Assembly (NCBI GenBank): GCA_947474855.1
Contig: CANJKV010000003.1
Coordinates: forward strand, 1-64,000
DNA from: Aurantimonadaceae bacterium
GTDB taxonomy: Bacteria; Pseudomonadota; Alphaproteobacteria; Rhizobiales; Rhizobiaceae
Direction: 5' to 3'
Length of the DNA stretch: 64,000 nt
This document shows, piece by piece, positions 16,713-26,594 of the stretch. Position numbers and translations under genes: made by a program. The notes under the pieces are model-generated. The model was not told where the DNA came from and did no database searches. It saw only the letters and a list, made by a program, of their open reading frames with translations. Numbering within the stretch: position 1 is the stretch's first letter; each line of letters opens with the position of its first letter.

Positions 16713-17102
16713 TTGGAGTCGCGAAGCCGAGAGGTGGTGCTCGTCGTGGACGACGAGCCTTTGGTTCGCATGTACGCCGCGGACATGTTCGAGGACCTGG
16801 GCGTGGAGGTTCTGGAGGCGCGCGACGGCGTCGAGGCGCTCGAGATTCTGGAGAGAAGGCCGGACGTGTCGCTCCTGTTCAGTGATTGCCGCATGCCCCG
16901 GATGACGGGCCCCGAACTCGCCGAGGAGGCATCCAAACGGTGGCCCTCCCTGCGCATCGTGCTCGCGTCCGGGTACACGGATGTAAGGCCGACGCGCTGG
17001 CCGTTGATCGCCAAGCCCTACGACGCCGCCATCCTCGCCGGGATCGCGCAAGGGCAACCTCCCTGCCATGCGACGATGATGGCTGCCGCGCCGCGAGGGT
17101 AG
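16713..17102 (+). CDS. stand-alone response regulator receiver
   Basis: A 129-residue CheY-like receiver without an output domain. Acidic pair Asp13-Asp14, phosphoacceptor Asp58 in LLFSDCRMP, and Lys101 in LIAKPYD are all present. It starts with TTG after GGAGGT. It follows the HWE kinase gene and precedes a hybrid kinase, so it may take phosphate from either. The segment around FSDCRMPRMTGPELA is typical of receivers that pair with GAF/PAS hybrid kinases in this group. Confidence 0.82.
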   Translation: MESRSREVVLVVDDEPLVRMYAADMFEDLGVEVLEARDGVEALEILERRPDVSLLFSDCRMPRMTGPELAEEASKRWPSLRIVLASGYTDVRPTRWPLIAKPYDAAILAGIAQGQPPCHATMMAAAPRG

Positions 17103-17313
17103 CCCATCAGGCTCCGTACCCCCGGCAGGCGCATGGCCCCAAAACGAGGTCGGTGCTCCCCCATACCGTTCCGCCTCCGCAGACCGACGTGTTCCTGCCT
17201 TCACGAATGCCGACCCCGGAGGACCCGGGAAGCCGCCGGACGGCGCCCGCTTCTCCGAAGAGCATCTCCCAAGTCATTGCCGGCGCTGCCGCTTTGCCTT
17301 AGATGCGCCTGAC

Positions 17314-20007
17314 TTGGAAACCGGGGTCGACAGCTTGCAGAACGAACCCATCGAAGCCGCTTGGGACGAGGACGAGCGGGTGGCGGCGCTGGACCGCTAC
17401 CGCATCCTCGACACGCCCCCGGAGACGGAGTTCGACGACATCGCCCGGATCGCGGCGGACGTTTGCGGGACGCCCATCGCCGTCGTCAACCTGGTCTCCC
17501 GGGACCGGCAGTTCTTCAAGGCCGAGGTTGGCCTCGGGGTGCGCGAAACGCCCCTGGACACCTCGTTCTGCCGACATGCCCTGCTGGAGCGTGACTTCCT
17601 GGTCGTGCCGGATGCCAGGAAGGATCCCCGCCTCCAGCACAATCCCTTGGTCACGGGCGAGGCGGGACTGCGCTTCTACGCGGGTGCGCTCCTCAAGACC
17701 GAGGAGGGCCTGCCGCTTGGCACGGTCTGCGTCCTGGACTACGAACCCCGCCATCTCACCGAGAGGCAGCTCGGCACGCTGCGGGCACTCGCCCGGCAGG
17801 CCATGAGCCAGATGCGCCTGCGCCTCGCGCTTGCCGAGCGGGAGGAGAACGCGGGGATGTCGCGCCGCCACGCCGCGCAGCTCCAGGCCCTGGCGCAAGC
17901 CTCCCTCGAGGTCGGCGCGGCACCGACGATGGAGGCCAAGCTCGAGGCCATCACCGGAATCGCCCGGCGGATCGTCGGCGCCCACCAGTCCGTCGTCAGC
18001 ATGACGCGGGGTCCCGACTGGAGCCAGGCCATCAACGCCGTCTCCATGTCCGAGCGCTACGACCGCTGGCGCGACTACGGCAGGATGCCGGACGGGTCGG
18101 GCATCTACGCGTGGGCGTGCGAGGTGAACGAGCCCATACGGATGACGCAGGCCGAGCTGGAGGCGCACCCTCGCTGGCGCGGCTTCGGGGGCCATGCGCC
18201 GGACCACCCGCCGATGCGGGGCTGGCTGGCCGCGCCGATGATCGCCCGGGACGGACGGAACCTCGGCCTGATACAGCTCTCCGACAAGGAGGGCGGAGGC
18301 GAGTTCGACGCCTCCGACGAGGCCATCCTCCTGCAGTTGGCGCAGCTCGCCTCGACGGCAATCGAGGAGGCGCGCACGGAGGCGAGGCTCAGGGAGACGA
18401 CGCGGCGCCTCGACGCGGTGCTGAACAACGCGTCCGTCTCCATCTTCCTGATGGATGAGCGCCAGCACTGCGTCTACATGAACGCGGCGGCCGAGCGGCT
18501 GACGGGCTACTCGCTGGACGAGGTGCAGGGCCGCCCGCTCCACGACGTCATCCACCACACCCACCCGGACGGACGGCCGTTCCCGATCGAGGATTGCGCC
18601 ATCGACCGCGCCTTCCCCGAGAACAACAACACGAGGGGCGAGGAGGTGTTCGTCCACCGGGACGGCAGCTTCTATCCGGTCGCCTTCACCGCCAGCCCCA
18701 TCCGGGACGAGGCGGCCAAGACGGTCGGCACCATCATCGAGGTCAGGGACATCCGGGACGAGAAGGCGGCGCGCGAGGCGCTCGCCCGGCACGGGGAGGA
18801 ACTGGAGACGCTGGTGGCGGAACGGACGGAGGAGCTCGAGCGCACGCACGAGGCACTCCGCCAGAGCCAGAAGATGGAAGCGGTCGGCCAGCTGACGGGC
18901 GGCGTCGCCCACGACTTCAACAACCTCCTCCAGATCGTGATCGGCAACCTGGACCTCATCCAGCGCAACCTCCCGGAGGAGGCGGCGCGCCTGCGCCGTG
19001 CCGCGGGCAACGCCATGACGGGCGCAAAGCGCGCGGCAACCCTGACCCAGCGGCTGCTCGCCTTTTCCCGGCGGCAGCCGCTCGAGCCGAGACCCATCAG
19101 CGTCAACCGCCTCGTCACGAACATGTCGGACCTCCTCGACCGCACCCTCGGCGAGACCATCGAGATCGAGACGATCCTCTCGGGCAGCCTGTGGCAGGTG
19201 GAGGCCGATCCCAACCAGCTCGAGGCGGCCATCCTCAATCTCGCGGTCAACGCCCGGGATGCCATGCCGGGAGGCGGCAAGCTGACGATAGAGACGGCCA
19301 ACACCTATCTCGACCACGGCTATGTCGCCCACAATGCCGAGGTCCAGCCGGGCCAGTACGTCGTGATCTGCGTGTCCGACACGGGAACCGGCATGGACAA
19401 GCAGACCATGTCGAAGGTGTTCGAGCCCTTCTTCACGACCAAGGAGGTGGGCAAGGGCACCGGGCTCGGCCTGTCCCAGGTGTATGGCTTCGTCAAGCAG
19501 TCCGGCGGCAACGTGAAGATCTACTCCGAGGTGGACGAGGGCACCACGGTCAAGATTTACCTGCCGCGTCGCGTCGGGTCGGCTGCCGAGGAACAGGCCG
19601 GGGGCGAGGGAGTGGCTCCCGAGGGGAACCGACTCGAGACGATCCTGGTGCTCGAGGACGACGACGACGTGCGCGCCTACTCGGCGGAGGTGCTGCGCGA
19701 ACTCGGATACCGGGTCCTCGAGGCGGGCGAGGGAGCGTCCGCGCTGCGGCTCCTCGATCGCGAGGACGGAAAGGTGGACCTCCTCTTCTCGGACGTGGTG
19801 CTTCCAGGCGGCATGAGCGGCGCCGTCGTCGCCGAGGAGGCAAGGAAGCGCCAGCCGAAACTGAAAGTCCTCTTCACGACGGGATATGCGCGGAACGCCA
19901 TCGTCCACCAGGGACGCCTCGACCACGGCGTCGAACTCCTGACGAAGCCGTTCACCTTCACGGCGCTCGCCACCCGTGTGAGGGACATCCTCGACAGGCG
20001 GGACTGA
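17314..20007 (+). CDS. GAF-GAF-PAS hybrid histidine kinase with receiver
   Basis: A soluble 897-residue hybrid kinase. GAF1 spans about 20-165 (LDTPPETEFDDIARIAADVC, GLPLGTVCVLD), GAF2 about 195-350 and PAS about 365-490 (MDERQHCVYMNAAAERLTGY). A coiled coil leads to the HisKA box GGVAHDFNNLLQ with His533; the ATPase domain carries LAVNARDAMPGGG and GTGLGLSQVYGF. The C-terminal receiver has Asp827 in LLFSDVVLPGG. It starts with TTG 17314 or TTG 17338; neither has a strong binding site. The absence of membrane helices implies sensing of small molecules or redox signals. The partner is unknown; the receiver at 16713 lies just upstream. Confidence 0.88.
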   Translation: METGVDSLQNEPIEAAWDEDERVAALDRYRILDTPPETEFDDIARIAADVCGTPIAVVNLVSRDRQFFKAEVGLGVRETPLDTSFCRHALLERDFLVVPDARKDPRLQHNPLVTGEAGLRFYAGALLKTEEGLPLGTVCVLDYEPRHLTERQLGTLRALARQAMSQMRLRLALAEREENAGMSRRHAAQLQALAQASLEVGAAPTMEAKLEAITGIARRIVGAHQSVVSMTRGPDWSQAINAVSMSERYDRWRDYGRMPDGSGIYAWACEVNEPIRMTQAELEAHPRWRGFGGHAPDHPPMRGWLAAPMIARDGRNLGLIQLSDKEGGGEFDASDEAILLQLAQLASTAIEEARTEARLRETTRRLDAVLNNASVSIFLMDERQHCVYMNAAAERLTGYSLDEVQGRPLHDVIHHTHPDGRPFPIEDCAIDRAFPENNNTRGEEVFVHRDGSFYPVAFTASPIRDEAAKTVGTIIEVRDIRDEKAAREALARHGEELETLVAERTEELERTHEALRQSQKMEAVGQLTGGVAHDFNNLLQIVIGNLDLIQRNLPEEAARLRRAAGNAMTGAKRAATLTQRLLAFSRRQPLEPRPISVNRLVTNMSDLLDRTLGETIEIETILSGSLWQVEADPNQLEAAILNLAVNARDAMPGGGKLTIETANTYLDHGYVAHNAEVQPGQYVVICVSDTGTGMDKQTMSKVFEPFFTTKEVGKGTGLGLSQVYGFVKQSGGNVKIYSEVDEGTTVKIYLPRRVGSAAEEQAGGEGVAPEGNRLETILVLEDDDDVRAYSAEVLRELGYRVLEAGEGASALRLLDREDGKVDLLFSDVVLPGGMSGAVVAEEARKRQPKLKVLFTTGYARNAIVHQGRLDHGVELLTKPFTFTALATRVRDILDRRD

Positions 20008-20366
20008 GCCCTGTTCGAGGCGCGCCCTGTTCGCGGCGCGGGGGCGTGTCCCAGCATTCGATCTGCCGGAATTGGTCGAGCGGTCGCGCGGATGCGGACG
20101 TGGGCCCCGCACCCGACCCAAGCCCTTCGGTGGACGTGGCCGCTGGATGGCTTCACATCGCGTCTGCCGTCCTGCTGGCCCGGGGGATGCATCCGCGTCG
20201 TCCCCTTCCGATCGATCGGACACGCCACGACACCGCATGGCGATCAACCGCCATGCGGGATCTCGAGACAGGGGAGATGATCGGCAGCGGGGAGGCTGCC
20301 CGGCAGCTGGACATGTCGGCCACTCCGATGCGCCGCCCGATCGCCGCGGCGCCGGCCGCCGCGCGT
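20008..20366. other. intergenic region
   Basis: This is 359 bases between two convergent signalling genes. No gene, strong terminator or repeat is visible. Confidence 0.45.
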
Positions 20367-22154
20367 TCAGGCCGCCGCGGCCCCGATTTCCTGACGCAGC
20401 CACGCTTCGAGGGAGGCGGCGGGCATCGGCCTGGCCATCAGGTATCCTTGCCCTTCCTCGCAACCCCATGTCCTGAGGAGCTCGAAAGCGTCCCTCGTCT
20501 CGATGCCCTCGGCCACGACGCGGTAGCCAAGGTCGTGCGCCATGTCGATGACGGAGCGAACGAGGGTTCGGTCACGCTCGGAACTCTCCAGGTCGCCGAT
20601 AAACGCGCGGTCGACCTTCAGCACCGAGGCGGACAGAGTCTGGAGATAGGACAGGTTGCTGTAGCCGCTGCCGAAGTCGTCGATCGCGATCGCAACCCCA
20701 GCCGAGCGGATCGCCTCGAGCTGCCTCGCCGCGCGAGTCGGGTTCCGCGCCACTGCGCTTTCGGTGAACTCCAGCTCCAGCATCTCTGGGCGCACGCCGG
20801 ACCGCTGCACGAGCGCAAGGATCCGCGCCGCGAAATCCGGCTCGTCGAGGTTCAGGGCCGACACGTTGGCCGACATCCGAAGGTCGAGACCCTGAGCCTG
20901 CCAAGCGGCGATCTGCGCAAGGGCGGCGGAGACCACCCACTCCGTCATCGGCTTGGCGAGCGCCGTCTGCTCCACGGCCGGGATGAACTCGACCGGCGGA
21001 ATCGGCCCGAGGAGCGGGTGCGTCCAGCGCATCAGGGCCTCGGCACCGAGGCACCTACCCGTGGTGAGCTCGATCCGCGGTTGGTAGTCGAGACGGAGCT
21101 GATCGCCGCTCTCGAGCGCCGTCCTGAAGTCGTTGAGGAGCATGAAGCTGCGGGCGTGCCGCAGTTCGTGGGCCGGGCAGTACTCGGCACGGGCGGTGTC
21201 GGACAGGGAGGCGTCCTCCACCGCGTTCAGCATGCGCCGCAGGACGTCCCGGGGCGCCAGATCGCCGAGCACGAACTCGCACGAGCCGAGGGCCGGCGTC
21301 GGCAGGACGGGGATGCCGTCGCACTCCAGCGGCTCGCGCAGAAGCTCGATGATCCTGTCCACCATGATTGGCACTTCCAGGCCGGTTTCCGGCGTGAGGA
21401 GGACCGCGAGGCGTGTCGGACCGACATGGTAGAGCTTCGACGAGTTCCCGAAGGCGGGCCGCAGCCGGGCCGACGCGCCGCGGATCAGGGACTCGGTGAA
21501 GCTGCCGCCGAGCACCCGCTGCCCTTGGCCGTACTGCTGCTGGGACACAAGCTCGACCATCAGGCCCGATGCCGCCGCTCCCTTGTGACGACGCGCAAGG
21601 TCCTCGACGTCCTCGAACATCTGGTGCTGGTTCGGCAGCCCCGTGGCGGCGTCCGTGCGGCCGATGGTGTTGCTGAGCTCGATCTGGCTCATGACCATGC
21701 CCGCCAGGTCGCGCAACACCTGACGTCCCTCGTCGTCGAGTTCGCGCACCCTCTCGTCGACGACGCACAGCGTTCCAAGGCCATGGCCTTGCCGGGTGAA
21801 AAGCGGAGCGCCCGCATAGAAGCGGATGCCGGCCTGCGCGAGGGGGCTGCCCACGAACCTCGGGTCGGCCGTGAGGTCGGGAACCACGAAGATCTCGTCG
21901 TTCCCGATCGCGTAGCTGCAAGGTGCCTGCTCGCGCGGGATCTCCGTGATGTCGACGCCGACCTTCGACTTGAACCATTGGCGGTCGCGGTCGGTGAGCG
22001 AGATGGTCGAAACCGGGGCGTCGAGGAGCTTGCTTGCCAGCCGCGTCAGGCGGTCGAAGCTGTCGCTGGGCGAGGTGTCGAGCAGGTTCAGGTCCCGCAG
22101 CGCGTTGAGGCGCGCCTCCTCGTTCTGGATGGCGTCGACGATGTAGGGGAGCAT
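20367..22154 (-). CDS. GAF-degenerate GGDEF-EAL c-di-GMP protein
   Basis: A 595-residue cytoplasmic protein. GAF at about 10-165 (LLDTSPSDSFDRLTRLASKL, GLGTLCVVDE) closely resembles the GAF proteins at 17314 and 58013. The middle domain keeps the GGDEF fold start (GRTDAATGLPNQHQMFEDV) but HVGPTRLAV replaces the GGDEF signature, so cyclase activity is not expected. The EAL domain has AEALMRW, NVSALNLDEPDF, ELEFTESAV and DDFGSGYSN, so all major catalytic motifs for c-di-GMP hydrolysis are present. ATG 22154 is preferred over GTG 22166. It is probably a phosphodiesterase tuned by its GAF domain. Confidence 0.85.
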   Translation of the reverse strand: MLPYIVDAIQNEEARLNALRDLNLLDTSPSDSFDRLTRLASKLLDAPVSTISLTDRDRQWFKSKVGVDITEIPREQAPCSYAIGNDEIFVVPDLTADPRFVGSPLAQAGIRFYAGAPLFTRQGHGLGTLCVVDERVRELDDEGRQVLRDLAGMVMSQIELSNTIGRTDAATGLPNQHQMFEDVEDLARRHKGAAASGLMVELVSQQQYGQGQRVLGGSFTESLIRGASARLRPAFGNSSKLYHVGPTRLAVLLTPETGLEVPIMVDRIIELLREPLECDGIPVLPTPALGSCEFVLGDLAPRDVLRRMLNAVEDASLSDTARAEYCPAHELRHARSFMLLNDFRTALESGDQLRLDYQPRIELTTGRCLGAEALMRWTHPLLGPIPPVEFIPAVEQTALAKPMTEWVVSAALAQIAAWQAQGLDLRMSANVSALNLDEPDFAARILALVQRSGVRPEMLELEFTESAVARNPTRAARQLEAIRSAGVAIAIDDFGSGYSNLSYLQTLSASVLKVDRAFIGDLESSERDRTLVRSVIDMAHDLGYRVVAEGIETRDAFELLRTWGCEEGQGYLMARPMPAASLEAWLRQEIGAAAA

Positions 22155-22640
22155 GGCAAGTCTCACAGTTGACGATGCCAGCTTCGGCAGGGATGCTTAA
22201 GGACTCCCGGTTCCGGATGAGCCGATCGATGAGCATCGTGAACGCATCCTTGCGTGTGGGTCGGCGACGCATGCTGACCGTCCTGAGGCCGATAGCCTCC
22301 ACAGGTTGCGGCGCCGGCCGGCATCGAAACGGCGAGCTGTTCCACAAGTTGGCACCTGCCGTCGATCCACAGCCCTCCCCTCGGGCGACTTGAGCGGCCT
22401 GCATGGACCGATCCTCCAAAGCATCAAGAGGATCAATCTCGAGCACCCGCGCAACCGGGGGATACAAGGGCAAGTCAGGTGCTCGGCAAGCACATTCCTG
22501 GATCCGTAAACAAATCCAAGGGAACAGTACTGTTTCGAAGATGTCGTGGGGGGCATAAGGGCTCGGCGCCCGGATGAAGGAAGAGAATTTTAGGGAGGCG
22601 CGCCGATACTGACCCGGCAACCGATCGGATCGCGCAAGAC
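22155..22640. other. intergenic region
   Basis: A 486-base divergent promoter region between the GAF-EAL gene and the molybdopterin-fold gene. No gene is supported. Confidence 0.45.
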
Positions 22641-23171
22641 ATGCAAGCTCTCACAACGCGCCGCCAAGCCTTGACGCTCCTCGCATCGGGTCTTCTCATG
22701 CCGTTCGCCAGCGGTCGCTCCGCAGCCGCTGCCTCCCTCCCCTCGCCTCTCGGCAAGCCGATCCTGCGGGTTGGAGGTGGGGTCAAGATCGTGAACGACG
22801 GCTGCGATGCCGTCTTCGACATGGACATGCTGGACGCGCTCGGCACGCGCAGCTTCGCCACCGCCACGCCGTGGACCGACGGGGCACCTTTCTGGGAAGG
22901 TGTGCCCCTCTCCGTCCTCATGGAGCATCTCGGCGCCGAGGGCACGGCGATCCGCGCCACCGCCCTCAACGACTACGTCACCGAACTGCCGATGGACGGA
23001 CTGGCCGAGGACGGGGCCATACTTGCCATGCGCCGCAACGGGCGACCGATGCCGGTCGCCGACAAGGGGCCGATCTTCATCATGTACCCGTTCGACCAGC
23101 GCGAGGAGCTGAAGCGGCAGGAGGTCTTCTCCCGCTGTGCCTGGCAGCTCGCGCGGCTCGACGTCCTCTGA
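22641..23171 (+). CDS. exported oxidoreductase molybdopterin-fold protein
   Basis: A 176-residue secreted protein with a signal peptide (1-32; TRRQALTLLASGLLMPFASG) bearing an RR pair, so Tat export is possible. The mature part resembles the SUOX/YedY molybdopterin-binding fold (FDMDMLDALGTRSFATATPW, EGVPLSVLMEHL, IFIMYPFDQREE), but it lacks the region carrying the Mo-binding cysteine seen in full enzymes. Such short proteins may be sensors rather than enzymes. The gene ends 11 bases before a GGDEF-EAL gene, and the pairing implies that the exported domain signals to the membrane-bound c-di-GMP enzyme. Confidence 0.75.
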   Translation: MQALTTRRQALTLLASGLLMPFASGRSAAAASLPSPLGKPILRVGGGVKIVNDGCDAVFDMDMLDALGTRSFATATPWTDGAPFWEGVPLSVLMEHLGAEGTAIRATALNDYVTELPMDGLAEDGAILAMRRNGRPMPVADKGPIFIMYPFDQREELKRQEVFSRCAWQLARLDVL

Positions 23172-23182
23172 TCGCGCGACCC

Positions 23183-25171
23183 ATGTCCCGCATGCCCGGC
23201 AGGTTCCGCTTCCGAAGCGGTTGGGAGATCCCGCTCGTCGCGGCGACGTCGGCCATGGCCCTGGCCGCCGTCGGCATGCTGTTCGTTGGCGCCCACCAGG
23301 TCGGCCGGATCTCACAGTCGGCCGAGAACAACGTCGTCTACCAGGTGATGGCGACGGCACCGGAGCTGACGCGCCTCCAAGCGACGATCGCCGCGCGCTT
23401 CATGCCCGACCCCAAGGTGACCGACGACGACGTCGGACTGCGCCTCGACATCGTCCTCAATCGTTTGGACGTGCTGACGGCGAACGACGCCCGCAAACTA
23501 CGGCGGAACGATCCCGAAGCGTCGAAGCTCGTCGAGGAAATGGTGGGGGCGGTACGCTCCGTCGCTCCCACGATCCGGAACCTGCGCACCGAGTTCGACG
23601 CAACAAGAACCTTGGAGGTTCTCGAGCCACTAAACGCCAGGGCGGCGCGGCTGGCCTCCCTGACGACCGCGATGGCGTCGCGCAGGATCGCGGATGGCGA
23701 ATGGCGCCTGGCGTGGATCTTCCGGACGGTCTCGGCTCAGGTCGTCGGCCTGACGCTCTCGGGCCTCGCCCTCGTCCTCCTCCTGCGCCGCATGCGGCAG
23801 CAGGCCAGAACCGCCGCGGAAATCGACGCCCTGACCGGCCTCGCCAGCCGCGGCTCGTTCAACGCAGCCATCGAACTGGCCGCGCACCGCAGTCGGGCGC
23901 CCGGTTCCATGGCGGTCCTCATGCTGGACCTCGACCTCTTCAAGCACGTCAACGACACCTTGGGACACGCCGCGGGCGACGCGTTGCTGCGCGAGGCCGC
24001 GGACCGCCTGCGCCCGGTCCTCAAGGATGCCGCATCGATCTCGCGTCTTGGCGGTGACGAGTTCGCGGCGCTGTTTGTGGGAGAGCGTGCGAGGGAGGCG
24101 GCAAGCCGGGGTGCGCAGCGCGTCCTGGAGTGCTTCGCCCGGCCGTTCATGCCGGCGGACGTGCCCGTCACGATCTCGACGAGCATCGGCCTTTGCGTGC
24201 TCGAGTCCGGGGACGAGGGGGCGGCCGACCTCCTCAAGGGCGCGGACCTCGCCCTCTACGCCGCAAAGGAGGGACAGCGCGGCACCTTGCAGGTCTGCGA
24301 TACATCGCTCAAGCGGGCCTACGCCGCGCGCCGCAGCCTTGCCAAGGATCTCGAACACGCCGTCGCGCGCGACGAGCTGCGTCTCGCGTTTCAGCCGATC
24401 GTATGTCTCGCAACCCGGCGCACCGCGGGTTTCGAGGCACTCCTTCGCTGGCAGCATCCCTGCCGCGGATCCGTTTCGCCCGCCGAGTTCATCCCCATCG
24501 CCGAGGACAGCGGCCTCATCCTGCCGATCGGACAATGGGTAATCCGGGAGGCTTGCCGCACGGCCGCCAACTGGCCCGGGGACGTGAGGATCACCGTCAA
24601 CATCTCGGCCCGCCAGTTCTCCGATTCCGGCTTGGTCGATTGCATCACCGCGGCCCTGGCCGACAGCGGGACCGAGGCGGAGCGCCTGACGCTGGAGATC
24701 ACCGAGTCCACGTTGATCCGGGACGACGGGGGCGTCCTCGGCGCGCTCGAAACGCTCCGCGGAATGGGGATCCGTGTCGCGCTCGACGATTTCGGGACGG
24801 GATACGCCTCGCTGAGCTACCTGACGCGCTTTCCCTTCGACGTCATCAAGATCGACCGGAGCTTCGTGCAGGGCTCGAGCGGCGGGGCAAACCACCAGGT
24901 GGTCGTCCAATCGATCTGCGACCTGGCGGGCAAGCTCGGCGTCGGCACTGTGGCCGAGGGCATCGAGACCGAGGAGCATGCGCGGCTCGCGCGCGAGGCG
25001 GGATGCGACCTCGGACAGGGCTACCTGTTCGACCGCCCGCTTTCGGCCGTCGACTGCGCCGCGCGTCTGGCGGCGGAGCGGCTCGGCGACGTTCTCGCGC
25101 TACGCCTTGCCGAGGGCGGCACCGGGGGCAATCCGGGAACGGCGCGGCAAGCTGCCCTGACGGTGCCCTGA
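23183..25171 (+). CDS. membrane GGDEF-EAL protein
   Basis: A 662-residue protein. An N-terminal helix (about 16-36) and a second helix (about 188-206) bound a periplasmic sensor of 150 residues with helical character. The GGDEF domain has an intact LGGDEF near residue 290 and DALTGLASRGSFNAAI at its start. The EAL domain has FEALLRW (about 416), NISARQFSDSG, EITESTLI and DDFGTGYAS (about 534). Both activities appear chemically possible. ATG 23183 follows the molybdopterin-fold gene by 11 bases, so the two are co-transcribed and probably form a periplasmic sensor and membrane effector pair. Confidence 0.9.
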   Translation: MSRMPGRFRFRSGWEIPLVAATSAMALAAVGMLFVGAHQVGRISQSAENNVVYQVMATAPELTRLQATIAARFMPDPKVTDDDVGLRLDIVLNRLDVLTANDARKLRRNDPEASKLVEEMVGAVRSVAPTIRNLRTEFDATRTLEVLEPLNARAARLASLTTAMASRRIADGEWRLAWIFRTVSAQVVGLTLSGLALVLLLRRMRQQARTAAEIDALTGLASRGSFNAAIELAAHRSRAPGSMAVLMLDLDLFKHVNDTLGHAAGDALLREAADRLRPVLKDAASISRLGGDEFAALFVGERAREAASRGAQRVLECFARPFMPADVPVTISTSIGLCVLESGDEGAADLLKGADLALYAAKEGQRGTLQVCDTSLKRAYAARRSLAKDLEHAVARDELRLAFQPIVCLATRRTAGFEALLRWQHPCRGSVSPAEFIPIAEDSGLILPIGQWVIREACRTAANWPGDVRITVNISARQFSDSGLVDCITAALADSGTEAERLTLEITESTLIRDDGGVLGALETLRGMGIRVALDDFGTGYASLSYLTRFPFDVIKIDRSFVQGSSGGANHQVVVQSICDLAGKLGVGTVAEGIETEEHARLAREAGCDLGQGYLFDRPLSAVDCAARLAAERLGDVLALRLAEGGTGGNPGTARQAALTVP

Positions 25172-25484
25172 AGGCCATCCCTGCGGCCGGGAACGGCCCT
25201 GCCCCGCTCATCGCGGCTTTGACCTGTTGCGGGGCCGGGCGCAGGACGTGCCATGGGAACGTCGAGGCATGAGGTGCTTCAAGACATCGACGAGCAGCCG
25301 ACTTTCCGAGGCCGAAGCATCGAGGTGGCGACCGTGTTCGGGCGCCTGGATGTGTTCCACCGCCGCCCCCAGAGGCCCGGCGCAATAAGCGTAGGTGGGT
25401 GCACGAGCGGTGGGATCAGCATCGGAGCCCTCTAGGTTATACGGACCGGCCCTTGTGGCCGTCGACGATCCTGCTGCCCCGGGA
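25172..25484. other. intergenic region
   Basis: These 313 bases have no supported gene. Some GC-rich inverted segments follow the GGDEF-EAL stop codon (near 25175-25200), but no clear terminator. Confidence 0.4.
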
Positions 25485-25925
25485 ATGCGCGTGAATGAAC
25501 TGGTCGAGGTTGGGACATGGGTCCGGCTCAGACGGGACCCTTGTGGCTTCGGCTCGATCGGGATCATCGTCCGCCGGGAAGCAACCTACGTCATCGTCCA
25601 AACGGACGGAACGCCGCCCAGCGGCTTGGCCGCCACGCGGCAGGACTTCCTGATCCTGGAGGATCAGGCGCCACCGCACGACTTCTTCCCCATGCGCAAG
25701 AAGCTGCCCTATGGCGCCTTCATCCTCGCCGACGGTTCGCAAGTTCTGCTCAACCGAGACTACGAGCCCCTGGTTCATCGCAGGCCTGGCGAGGCGGATC
25801 GGCCTTGGCCGAGAGACAAGCCGATCGACTATGTTCGGGAAGTGCGTTTCTACACGCCCTCGAACGGACCATGGCGCAGCGGCGAGGCCTACATGGAGTG
25901 CCTCATGATCCTGCATGGTATCTGA
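25485..25925 (+). CDS. hypothetical protein
   Basis: A 146-residue soluble protein. The first 60 residues are beta-rich (VGTWVRLRRDP, IVRREATYVIVQTDGTPP) and read like a small barrel; the rest is charged with several Trp/Tyr. ATG 25485 is selected because residues before it are not protein-like; the frame is open from 25395. No family is recognised. It has no signal peptide and stands alone between the GGDEF-EAL gene and the broken RDD gene. Confidence 0.6.
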   Translation: MRVNELVEVGTWVRLRRDPCGFGSIGIIVRREATYVIVQTDGTPPSGLAATRQDFLILEDQAPPHDFFPMRKKLPYGAFILADGSQVLLNRDYEPLVHRRPGEADRPWPRDKPIDYVREVRFYTPSNGPWRSGEAYMECLMILHGI

Positions 25926-26185
25926 TCGTACCTTGTCTCCACGCGCCAAGCCGCGCGTCCGGGCATCAGGACCGCATGTGGGTTCTCCCGATCCGTCGGC
26001 CGGAAAAGGGTTTGGCCAGGGCGGCCATGACGATGGTCAAGCGGCCGCTCCGAACTGATGGATCAGGTCACTCGCCCCGGAGGCCTTGAGCCGACCGGAT
26101 GGCAGTTGCCTCCCCATCGCTGCTCGCCGGCGTGCAGATGCCCCTTTAAGGAGTCAGGGTACAGCCGGAGGCATCGCTCCTGCTC

Positions 26186-26594
26186 TTGATGCTCCTCGCC
26201 GCGATCTACTTCGTCGGCTTCAACGCGGCGCTGGGCGGCACGCCCGGCAAGCTGATGCTTGGGCCTGCGCGTCGTCGACGCCGGAACGGGCGACATGATC
26301 GGCGCCGACCGCGCCCTTGTCCGCTGGCTCATGTCGATTGTCTCCGAGATCGTGCTTCTCATCGGCGTGATCTGGGCACTTTTCGATCGACAGAACTGCA
26401 TCGGCCATGCCCTGCGTCCCCATCTGATGTCGCGCAAGTTGGCGGAGCGTCTCGGAGTTCCCGGCAAGCAAGAGGGAAGGCTTGGGATCGGTGCCGCCGC
26501 TGGTTCCGGCACATCCGACTTGGTCGACTACCTCGCGGGCAACCCGCATCGCACGCTGGAGCAGGAGGAGATCGACCCGACGTTGCCGGTCTGA
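26186..26594 (+). pseudogene. RDD-family membrane protein, frameshifted and N-terminally decayed
   Basis: One frame gives MMLLAAIYFVGFNAALGGTP GKLMLG and the next frame continues LRVVDAGTGDMIGADRALVR to EEIDPTLPV. Together they contain the RDD family core TPGK-x-LGLRVVD and two membrane helices. Removing one G from the GGG at 26261-26263 restores a single frame. The N-terminal helix with the Arg-Asp-Asp motif is not present intact; upstream frames are interrupted by a TAA at 26147. The gene is therefore probably inactive, and its function is unknown. Confidence 0.65.
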
